Assembly (NCBI RefSeq): GCF_042654985.1
Contig: NZ_JBHSMT010000031.1
Location: 62,001 to 126,000 of the forward strand
DNA from: Paraherbaspirillum soli
GTDB lineage: Bacteria > Pseudomonadota > Gammaproteobacteria > Burkholderiales > Burkholderiaceae_D
Length of the DNA stretch: 64,000 nucleotides
Reading direction: 5' to 3'
The first letter of the stretch is position 1. The number at the start of each line of letters is the position of its first letter. Below are positions 14,960 to 21,588 of this stretch, one piece after another. Under the pieces are notes generated by a model. It did not search any database. It was not told the origin of the DNA and was given only the letters and a program-made list of their open reading frames with translations. The translations under genes and the position numbers were made by a program.

Positions 14960-16213
14960 TTAATCTTTTTCCAGTGTGCGACCCAACGCATGGGTCATCA
15001 AGCGCCTCTTTAGGACCGGCAATTTGTCGAGCAAGTTCAACCCGACATTACGCACCATGCGCAACGGCTCGAAATCAACAGCAAATAGACGTTCCAGCCC
15101 ATCCGTTGTCATTTGCATTAACAATGTTTCTTCTTTGCGCAAGCGCGCGTAACGCGCCAACACGCCGGCATCGCCGCAATCTCTATGCGTGCCGCGCTCG
15201 GCCAGCACCTTGATCAGCGCGGCCACATCAGCAAACCCCAGATTCATGCCTTGCCCTGCCAGTGGATGCACAACATGCGCAGCATCGCCGATCAATGCCA
15301 CACTCGGCGCAACCAGCGCATGCGTGCGCAGCAACGATAACGGAAATGCCTGCGCGGCTTCCGGCTGCAGCGGGTGCAATTGGCCCAACTTATCTCCAAC
15401 CAATGTCGACAGGCGCGCGGCCAGCTGCGACAACGGCTCATCTAATAGTGTCTGTGCCAGCGCATCCGGCGCCGACCAGACCAAGGACACACGCTTGCCG
15501 GGCAACGGCAGCAATGCGACGATCCCCTCGGTTTCGGTGAACCATTGATAGGCAACGCCGTGATGCAGCCGCTCGCATTCAAAATTGGCGACCACTGCAC
15601 GCTGTTTATAAGAGCGGTAGTCAATCCCGATCTCACACTGACTGCGAACCCACGATTGCGCACCATCCGCGCCAATAATTAAAGCAGCGCCAAAGGTCTC
15701 GCCAGACTCCAGCTGCAATGACGCGCCGGCAGCGTCGACCTGCATTGTTTTTGCACGGCCGCTGACCACCCGCACATTCGATGCAAATCTCAGTGCCGCG
15801 TCCAGTGCCTGGTTGAGATTCCGGTCTTCGACGATCCAGGCCAAGGCCTCAACCCGCGCGCTATAAGCATCGAACATCAGATTGCCGGCGGCATCGGCAG
15901 TCCCGCCCTTCACGGTCATGCCTTCGACGGCCGCGATCCGCGCACTATCCAGTGCATCCCACACTTTGACCGTAGCCAGCAGATTACGCGCCACATGATT
16001 GAGCGCATACACGCGGGTATCCCAGGCATCCGACATGGCGAGCGGGGCCGGACCGGGCGCCGCGCCCAACAATGTCACCCGCAGTCCGATCTGCGCCAAA
16101 CCAAGTGCCGCGACTTTTCCGATGGCGCCATTTCCGACGATACAAATATCGCTCTGATGTTTAGTCATCGATACCCCGTCAGCGCCCTTTGAAATTGATC
16201 CGATATCGTTCAT
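14960..16213 (-). CDS. UbiH/UbiF/VisC/COQ6-family FAD-dependent hydroxylase
   Basis: Flavin monooxygenase of the ubiquinone-ring hydroxylase family; which ring position it acts on cannot be told from sequence alone. The Rossmann FAD-binding motif VGNGAIGKVAALGL is near the N-terminus, and the second FAD contact ALIGDAAHVVHPLAGQGMN lies at about three quarters of the chain. There are 417 residues from ATG 16213 (MNDIGS) or 402 from ATG 16168 (MTKHQSD), the latter closer to the family N-terminus. Co-transcribed with dsbC. The upstream side is the tRNA-Phe promoter on the opposite strand. Confidence 0.9.
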   Translation of the reverse strand: MNDIGSISKGADGVSMTKHQSDICIVGNGAIGKVAALGLAQIGLRVTLLGAAPGPAPLAMSDAWDTRVYALNHVARNLLATVKVWDALDSARIAAVEGMTVKGGTADAAGNLMFDAYSARVEALAWIVEDRNLNQALDAALRFASNVRVVSGRAKTMQVDAAGASLQLESGETFGAALIIGADGAQSWVRSQCEIGIDYRSYKQRAVVANFECERLHHGVAYQWFTETEGIVALLPLPGKRVSLVWSAPDALAQTLLDEPLSQLAARLSTLVGDKLGQLHPLQPEAAQAFPLSLLRTHALVAPSVALIGDAAHVVHPLAGQGMNLGFADVAALIKVLAERGTHRDCGDAGVLARYARLRKEETLLMQMTTDGLERLFAVDFEPLRMVRNVGLNLLDKLPVLKRRLMTHALGRTLEKD

Positions 16214-16270
16214 GGCGACATTATAGCGATTGCAGTTCAAAGAATTTTAAAGAAGTTGCGTCAAAGGGGT

Positions 16271-16298
16271 TTGCGAATCGAAAATGTCTTGCTATAAT
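16271..16298 (+). promoter_or_regulatory. Sigma70-type promoter of tRNA-Phe
   Basis: TTGCGA (16271-16276) and a perfect TATAAT (16293-16298) are separated by 16 bases. The -10 ends 10 bases before the first tRNA nucleotide, so the primary transcript would begin just ahead of the mature tRNA. Confidence 0.65.
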
Positions 16299-16308
16299 TC
16301 CGCTCCTT

Positions 16309-16384
16309 GGCCTGGTAGCTCAGTCGGTAGAGCAGAGGATTGAAAATCCTTGTGTCGGTGGTTCGATTCCGCCCCGGGCCACCA
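16309..16384 (+). tRNA. tRNA-Phe (GAA)
   Basis: A 76-base cloverleaf with encoded CCA. The acceptor stem GGCCTGG pairs with CCGGGCC (one G-U), the D arm contains AGCTCAGTCGGTAGAGC, the anticodon stem-loop AGGATTGAAAATCCT carries GAA, and the T loop is GTTCGATTC. The GAA anticodon defines phenylalanine. Confidence 0.98.
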
Positions 16385-16390
16385 AGAATC

Positions 16391-16422
16391 AAAAGGGCTT
16401 AGCTTCGGCTAAGCCCTTTTTT
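16391..16422 (+). terminator. Rho-independent terminator after tRNA-Phe
   Basis: AAAAGGGCTTAGC-TTCG-GCTAAGCCCTTTTTT: a UUCG-capped strong stem with a T6 tail, six bases after the tRNA end. Confidence 0.92.
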
Positions 16423-16632
16423 CGTTTGTGGCTGCAATTTATTACAGCTGCGCGCCCGATCATCAGAATAGCGCTCTCTAGTTTTTGCGATCGTGCCGGT
16501 ATTTGGTAAGATCCACGGTTAAGGCATATTTTGGGTCGTATTTGACGAATCAATTGCGACCCCAACGTCCTATACTCGATCCATCGATCGCCTTCAACCG
16601 CTGTCTGACCTGCCTATTCACGACGCTGTTTT

Positions 16633-17385
16633 ATGCTCAAAAACAAACTTCGCAACCCGATTGAAATAAAAATAGCAACTGTGGTCGCCGTTTCAGCCAT
16701 TCTGCATGAATCCGATCCGGCGGCACTAGAAGCGGCCTTGCAGGAAATGACTGGCGGTGTCGCCGATTTCTTCGACAATGAATTTGCAGTCATCGATGTT
16801 GGCGCATTGGAGCCGGAACAGCGCAACATCGACTGGCTCAAACTGATGGCTCTGCTCAAGAAATTCCATCTGAATGCGGTTGCGGTGCGCAATGCGCCGA
16901 CCGAGATGCAAGCCGATATCGTTGCCAGCGGCTTGAGCATCGAGCATGTCGGCGCGCCACGCCAGGAAACGGCCCAGCCGGCTCCGGCAACTCCGACAGC
17001 TCCCGCCGCCGCTGTCGCAGCCGCACCAACAGCCGCTGCCGGGAGCATGATCATCGACACGCCAATACGTGCCGGACAACGGATTTATGCGCGCGGCAGC
17101 GATCTCATCATCACCGCGATGGTCAACAACGGCGCCGAAATCATCGCCGACGGCAGCATCCATGTTTATGCTCCATTGCGCGGACGCGCGCTGGCCGGTG
17201 CCAGCGGCGATACGTCGGCACGCATTTTCGCCGCCAGCATGGAGCCGGAACTGGTATCGATCGCCGGTGTCTATCGCACCTTTGAAAACGGTTTTCCGCA
17301 GGAGCAGAAAGGTCGCCCGGCACAAATCCGCCTGAGCGGCGACCGGATTGACGTACTATCGCTCAACCCTGCATCCCGGTCTTAA
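16633..17385 (+). CDS. minC: Septum site-determining protein MinC
   Basis: Inhibitor of FtsZ assembly at the cell poles, recruited to the membrane by MinD. The 250 residues hold an N-terminal FtsZ-inhibiting domain (about 1-110), an Ala/Pro-rich linker (about 117-145) and a C-terminal beta-helix dimerisation and MinD-binding domain (RAGQRIYARGSDLIITAMV, then DGSIHVYAPLRGRALAG). First gene of minCDE, 39 bases before minD. No second minC-like segment or frameshift is seen. Confidence 0.97.
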   Translation: MLKNKLRNPIEIKIATVVAVSAILHESDPAALEAALQEMTGGVADFFDNEFAVIDVGALEPEQRNIDWLKLMALLKKFHLNAVAVRNAPTEMQADIVASGLSIEHVGAPRQETAQPAPATPTAPAAAVAAAPTAAAGSMIIDTPIRAGQRIYARGSDLIITAMVNNGAEIIADGSIHVYAPLRGRALAGASGDTSARIFAASMEPELVSIAGVYRTFENGFPQEQKGRPAQIRLSGDRIDVLSLNPASRS

Positions 17386-17424
17386 TCGAACTTAATATCT
17401 AGAATTTCCAACAAGGAGCTCTTC

Positions 17425-18240
17425 GTGGCAAAAATCATCGTTGTTACGTCTGGCAAGGGCGGCGTCGGCAAGACCACCTCCAGTGCCAGTTTTGCATCGG
17501 GCCTGGCCATGCGCGGCCACAAGACCGCAGTGCTCGACTTCGATGTCGGTTTGCGTAATCTCGATCTGATCATGGGCTGCGAGCGGCGCGTGGTATACGA
17601 TTTGATCAATGTCGTGAACCAGGAAGCAACGCTGAACCAGGCGCTGATCAAAGACAAGCATTGCGACAATCTGTTCATTCTGCCGGCCTCGCAAACGCGC
17701 GACAAAGATGCATTGACTGAAGAAGGCGTTGAGAGAGTTCTCAACGACCTGAAGAGCATGGATTTTGAATACATCATTTGCGATTCACCGGCGGGCATCG
17801 AACGCGGCGCAGTGATGGCATTGACGTTTGCCGACGAAGCGATCGTCGTCACCAATCCGGAGGTATCTTCGGTGCGCGATTCGGATCGCATCCTCGGCAT
17901 TATCCAGGCAAAGTCGCGGCGCGCCCAGAATGGCGGCGACCCGGTCAAGGAACATTTATTGATCACCCGCTACTCGCCGAAAAGAGTCGATGCCGGTGAA
18001 ATGCTGTCGCACGGCGACGTCCAGGATATCCTGCGGATCCCGCTGATCGGCATCATTCCCGAGTCCGAATCCGTCTTGCACGCATCCAATCAAGGCAATC
18101 CGGCGATCCACATCAAGGGCAGCGATGTGGCGCTGGCCTATGAAGATGTGGTGTCGCGTTTCCTGGGCGAGGATGTCACGCTACGCTTTACCTCTTACGA
18201 AAAGCCTGGCTTCCTGTCCCGTATTTTTGGAGGAAAATAA
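17425..18240 (+). CDS. minD: Septum site-determining protein MinD
   Basis: Membrane-binding ATPase that oscillates pole to pole with MinE and carries MinC. The deviant Walker A motif KGGVGKTT is at residues 11-18, and the C-terminal amphipathic membrane-targeting helix is YEKPGFLSRIFGGK. The 271 residues are standard. The start is GTG at 17425, well placed six bases after AAGGAG (17413-17418). minE begins one base after its stop, with minE's GGAGG ribosome-binding site lying inside the last minD codons. Confidence 0.98.
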   Translation: MAKIIVVTSGKGGVGKTTSSASFASGLAMRGHKTAVLDFDVGLRNLDLIMGCERRVVYDLINVVNQEATLNQALIKDKHCDNLFILPASQTRDKDALTEEGVERVLNDLKSMDFEYIICDSPAGIERGAVMALTFADEAIVVTNPEVSSVRDSDRILGIIQAKSRRAQNGGDPVKEHLLITRYSPKRVDAGEMLSHGDVQDILRIPLIGIIPESESVLHASNQGNPAIHIKGSDVALAYEDVVSRFLGEDVTLRFTSYEKPGFLSRIFGGK

Positions 18241-18241
18241 T

Positions 18242-18505
18242 ATGGCCCTGCTCTCGTTCTTATTTAACAGCAAGCCGAAAACCGCCTCCGCCGCCAAGGA
18301 GCGCCTGCAAATCATCATCGCCCGTGAGCGCAATGGTCGCCAGGGGCATGATTTCCTGCCCGCGCTGCACAAGGAATTGATTCAGGTTATTTCGAAATAC
18401 ACCAAGGTGAATGCCGACGACATCACGATTTCCCTGGATCGCCAGGGAAATCTTGAAGTACTGGACGTCAACGTGGTGTTGCCTGATGCCGAAGTCGGCG
18501 TTTAA
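18242..18505 (+). CDS. minE: Cell division topological specificity factor MinE
   Basis: An 87-residue activator of the MinD ATPase that drives Min oscillation. The N-terminal anti-MinCD segment (roughly 1-30, MALLSFLFNSKPKTA then KERLQIIIARERNGR) is followed by the topological specificity domain (DDITISLDRQGNLEVLDVNV). The start is ATG 18242, a single base after the minD stop with GGAGG upstream, so translation is tightly coupled. A stem-loop (TGGAACG/CGTTCCA, about 18535-18566) follows about 30 bases after the stop and may terminate the operon, though no T-run is present. Confidence 0.97.
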   Translation: MALLSFLFNSKPKTASAAKERLQIIIARERNGRQGHDFLPALHKELIQVISKYTKVNADDITISLDRQGNLEVLDVNVVLPDAEVGV

Positions 18506-18635
18506 AAAACCACGCGAAACCAAGCTGAACCAGATGGAACGAAGCGCATTCCAGTGCGACGTTCCAGCGTTTAATCGACGCCAGCAACACCCGCCCCCCC
18601 CCCCCGCCGCCTGAAGAACTTGCTTCAAAAATGAA

Positions 18636-18767
18636 GGGTACCTCGAAAACCGTAGCGAGCAGCCCAAGGTCGAGGCGACGAAGTTGCAACACCTGCAGCT
18701 GTACGGAGGTACAGCGAGCATCACAGCCTCGAGATTGGGCTGCGCAGTAGGTTTTTCGAGGTGCCCT
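18636..18767. repeat. MITE-like inverted-repeat element downstream of minE
   Basis: Arms of about 40 bases are imperfect inverted copies: the left begins GGGTACCTCGAAAACCG (18636), the right ends GGTTTTTCGAGGTGCCC (18767). The matching inner parts include AGCAGCCCAAGGTCGAGGC against GCCTCGAGATTGGGCTGC. The 50-base core (around TTGCAACACCTGCAGCTGTAC) contains its own short stem. No transposase is encoded. It is unrelated in sequence to the element at 14061-14223. Confidence 0.8.
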
Positions 18768-18914
18768 AAAGTTCTGTCGATCCCGCTATACACTACAGGG
18801 CGGCGACCACGTATTTTTCCCAGCTCACTGACAGCGCCAGGCAAAACTTGCCCGGAACATCGTAGAATCGTCTCCCCCGCAAATCCGCTTGTTTTCTCGA
18901 AATCGGTGTCGGCA

Positions 18915-18946
18915 GTAAAAATATTTAGAAAAAGGTAAAATATTTA
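18915..18946 (+). promoter_or_regulatory. Paired direct repeats upstream of the response regulator gene
   Basis: GTAAAAATATTTA (18915-18927) and GTAAAATATTTA (18935-18946) are direct repeats 20 bases apart, about two helical turns, in an AT-rich leader 100 bases ahead of the OmpR-type regulator gene. This arrangement fits binding of an OmpR-family dimer, perhaps autoregulation. The repeats are seen; the binding is inferred. Confidence 0.4.
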
Positions 18947-19047
18947 TTTGTAGCAACATGGTAATAAGATTAATATATCTTATGATCTTGCAATCACCAT
19001 AGAATTTGCATTTCCTATCCACGGTGCTCACATAACATAGTCAAAAC

Positions 19048-19737
19048 ATGAGAATTGCTGTCCTTGATGACGATCCCAGCCAAACCGATCTAGTTTGCCA
19101 GGTGCTCACATCCAGCGGTCATACTTGCCACCCGTTTCAAAGCGGCAAAGACCTGCTGAACCAGTTGCGCAGGGAAAGCTACGACATGCTGGTTCTAGAC
19201 TGGCAGGTTCCGGATTTCAGCGGCCCGGAAGTCTTGCGCTGGGTGCGGGAAAAGCTCGCTAAAGCAATCCCGGTATTGTTCATCACCAGCCGTTCCGGCG
19301 AAGACGATATTGTTGAAGGCCTGGCGGCCGGCGCCGACGACTACATGATCAAACCGATCCGGCGCAGCGAGCTGGTGGCGCGCGTGCAAGCGCTGCTGCG
19401 GCGCGCATATCCGATTCAAAGTGCGAGCGAGCAAATTGTATTCAGCGATTATTTATTCGAAACGCGCTCCAGCCGATTGACGTTCGCGGGCAAGCAGATT
19501 GAGCTGACACAGAAGGAGTTCGATCTGGCCTTGTTATTTTTCCGCAATCTTGGCCGCCCTCTGTCGCGCGCCTACATTCTTGAAGCGGTCTGGGCGCGCG
19601 ACATCGATATCCCCTCCCGCACCATGGACACCCACGTGTCGCGAGTACGCAGTAAGTTACAATTGCGCCCGGAAAACGGGTTTCGACTCGCCCCCGTTTA
19701 TAGCTACGGTTATCGCTTGGAACAACTATCAGGATAA
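19048..19737 (+). CDS. OmpR/PhoB-type response regulator
   Basis: A 229-residue two-component regulator. The receiver domain (about 1-118) has the acidic pocket at residues 7-9, phospho-acceptor Asp 51 (LVLDWQVPDFSG), Thr 80 and Lys 102 (YMIKPIRR). The C-terminal winged-helix DNA-binding domain (about 128-228) has IELTQKEFDLALLFFRNLGR and the recognition part TMDTHVSRVRSKL. It lies 26 bases ahead of the LysM/FecR gene and is likely the partner of the CHASE2 kinase encoded two genes downstream. It is the first gene of the unit and probably autoregulated through the upstream repeats. Confidence 0.93.
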   Translation: MRIAVLDDDPSQTDLVCQVLTSSGHTCHPFQSGKDLLNQLRRESYDMLVLDWQVPDFSGPEVLRWVREKLAKAIPVLFITSRSGEDDIVEGLAAGADDYMIKPIRRSELVARVQALLRRAYPIQSASEQIVFSDYLFETRSSRLTFAGKQIELTQKEFDLALLFFRNLGRPLSRAYILEAVWARDIDIPSRTMDTHVSRVRSKLQLRPENGFRLAPVYSYGYRLEQLSG

Positions 19738-19763
19738 AGCGCGGGCCTGCGCTGAGAAAAAAC

Positions 19764-21437
19764 ATGCGCAGCACACTCACCAAAATAAGTCTCCTGCTGT
19801 TATTGATCGAAGGTGCGCTACCCGCCTCAGCGGCCGCACCCGCGATCAATCCCGGCTCACTGCAAGTCAGCCCTGCCACCATCACTTACCCGGCGCACCT
19901 TGGCGATACCTTGAGCACCATCGCCGAGCAATTGACATCCAATCGAAACAATTGGGTGCAGCTGGCAAAACTGAACCACATCCAAAATGACCGCACGATC
20001 CCGGTTGGCACCGCCATCCTGATCCCGGTATCGCTGTTGCCAGACGAACCTGCCAGCGCCCAGATCATCGCCTTGTCCGGTAGTGTCGACGCCGTCGACG
20101 CCGATGGCCGGGCGCTGACGGTCGCGCTCGGCGCCGCGCTCGCCGAAGGTGCGGTGATTCAAACCGGCAGCAACAGCTTTCTCAGCCTGGCATTGCCGGA
20201 TGCATCGCATATAGCTGTGCCATCCAACAGCCAGGTCAAACTGAGCAAGCTGCGCACCGCCCGCTATACACACAGTCCGCGCACTGAAATAACCTTGATG
20301 AACGGACGGGTCGAATCCAAAGTATCGCCGCTGGAAAAAAACAAGGGCCGTTTCGAGGTGCGCTCGCCATTGGCAGTCGCCGGCGTCCGCGGCACCGACT
20401 TCCGGGTCGATCTGGTTGGCGACCGGGTGATGACTGAAGTGCTGAGCGGCGGCGTTGCAGTGGCGAAGATCAAGCAACCTGCCGCACTGACACTGCATCC
20501 GGGCCAAGGCAACGTCACCGACGCGAAAGGGGTCGGCAAGGCCGTCGCGCTGTTGGCGGCGCCCCGCTTCACCGGCCACCCGGAATTGCAGGAGCGGCCA
20601 ATATTGCGCTTTAGTGTCGAACCGGTTGCCGGCGCCCGCCGTTACCGGGCGCAAATTGCGACCGATATGGATGCGCGCAATATCCTGAGCGAGATCGACT
20701 CCGACAGCACCGACATCAAGGTCAGCGGACTGGACGATGGCGCTTATTTTGTGCGCGTGACGGCGCTCGACCAACTCGGACTGCAAGGCATCCCGCATAT
20801 CGCGGCATTCAAACTGAAGGCGCGGCCCGAGCCGCCGTTCAGCATCGAGCCGAAAACCAAGTCGCGCAGCGAGCATGTGCTGTTTGGCTGGACCGAAGCG
20901 GCCAATGCGCAGTCGTATCACCTGCAAGTTGCCACCGACGCCGATTTCAGCAACGTCGTGATTGACCAGGCCGAGCTCGCGGCGCCGCAGTTTACTGCGG
21001 ACCAACTGGCGCCAGGAAATTACTTCTGGCGAGTGGCGACAATCATCAAGCAACAGGCCGGTCCCAATCAGGGTCCTTACAGCGACCCGCAAGCGTTCAG
21101 CTTGCTGCCGGCGCTCAAATTACCCAAAATTGCCGACGCCATTGATGGCGACTTGTCGTTCCGATGGCCGGCAGAAGCGGACCAGAAGTTCGTCGTCGAA
21201 ATCGGCCGCGATACCGGGTTTTCATCGCTGCTATTGACGCAGCAAACAGCGACGCCGGAAATCACCATCCCGCGCCCGCCGTCCGGCACCTATTTCATAC
21301 GCGTCAAAGCCATCGACGCGGACGGTTACGTCGGCCCGTTTTCAGCAGCCCAGAAAGTGACTATCGGCAGCCACTGGGTCACCAGCGATGGTACGTCGTT
21401 GCAGAATACCGGCGGCTCGACTCAAGCCGAGTTTTAA
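19764..21437 (+). CDS. Exported LysM + FecR domain protein with Fn3-like repeats
   Basis: A 557-residue exported protein. A signal peptide covers about 1-24 (LLLLLIEGALPASAAA). A LysM-like domain (about 39-90, GDTLSTIAEQL ... WVQLAKLNHIQ ... IPVGTAILIP) should bind peptidoglycan. A FecR domain (about 130-235) has the characteristic GRVESKVSP and RSPLAVAGVRGTDFRV segments. Two or three fibronectin-III-like repeats follow (LRFSVEPVAGARRYRAQIATD; VLFGWTEAANAQSYHLQVATD; LSFRWPAEADQKFVVEIGRD). No transmembrane anchor is seen at the C-terminus. It sits between regulator and kinase genes, so a periplasmic sensing or scaffold role is plausible but unproven. Confidence 0.88.
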   Translation: MRSTLTKISLLLLLIEGALPASAAAPAINPGSLQVSPATITYPAHLGDTLSTIAEQLTSNRNNWVQLAKLNHIQNDRTIPVGTAILIPVSLLPDEPASAQIIALSGSVDAVDADGRALTVALGAALAEGAVIQTGSNSFLSLALPDASHIAVPSNSQVKLSKLRTARYTHSPRTEITLMNGRVESKVSPLEKNKGRFEVRSPLAVAGVRGTDFRVDLVGDRVMTEVLSGGVAVAKIKQPAALTLHPGQGNVTDAKGVGKAVALLAAPRFTGHPELQERPILRFSVEPVAGARRYRAQIATDMDARNILSEIDSDSTDIKVSGLDDGAYFVRVTALDQLGLQGIPHIAAFKLKARPEPPFSIEPKTKSRSEHVLFGWTEAANAQSYHLQVATDADFSNVVIDQAELAAPQFTADQLAPGNYFWRVATIIKQQAGPNQGPYSDPQAFSLLPALKLPKIADAIDGDLSFRWPAEADQKFVVEIGRDTGFSSLLLTQQTATPEITIPRPPSGTYFIRVKAIDADGYVGPFSAAQKVTIGSHWVTSDGTSLQNTGGSTQAEF

Positions 21438-21460
21438 ATAATTGTGGAAGCAAACGAATT

Positions 21461-21511
21461 GCGGGACAGAGTTTAAAAGCCACCGAAGCGTGGCGAATTA
21501 CTCTGTCCCCA
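21461..21511. repeat. REP-like palindrome between the FecR and CHASE2 kinase genes
   Basis: GGGACAGAGT (21463-21472) and ACTCTGTCCC (21500-21509) pair perfectly around an inner stem GCCAC/GTGGC (21479-21483, 21490-21494). The nested stem-loop resembles repetitive extragenic palindromes bearing GGGACAGAGT that are common in proteobacteria and linked to Y1-type (RAYT) transposases. It could attenuate transcription into the kinase gene. Confidence 0.65.
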
Positions 21512-21588
21512 ACTGATCAGATACGGCCTGTAAATTGCAACGAAAAGAATTTCGGGCTACGTTTGAGAGCCCCTACCATGCACGCCTC

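Larger units (their letters stand above)
18506..19047. other. 540-base non-coding spacer between minE and the response regulator
   Basis: No credible gene. In order it holds: a stem-loop at about 18535-18566; a run of 12 C at 18594-18605; a MITE-like inverted repeat at 18636-18767; a strongly AT-rich stretch from about 18905 to 19040 with two near-identical repeats; and the start of the response regulator. The AT-rich stretch contrasts with GC-rich neighbours and is probably the promoter region of the sensory locus. Confidence 0.7.
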
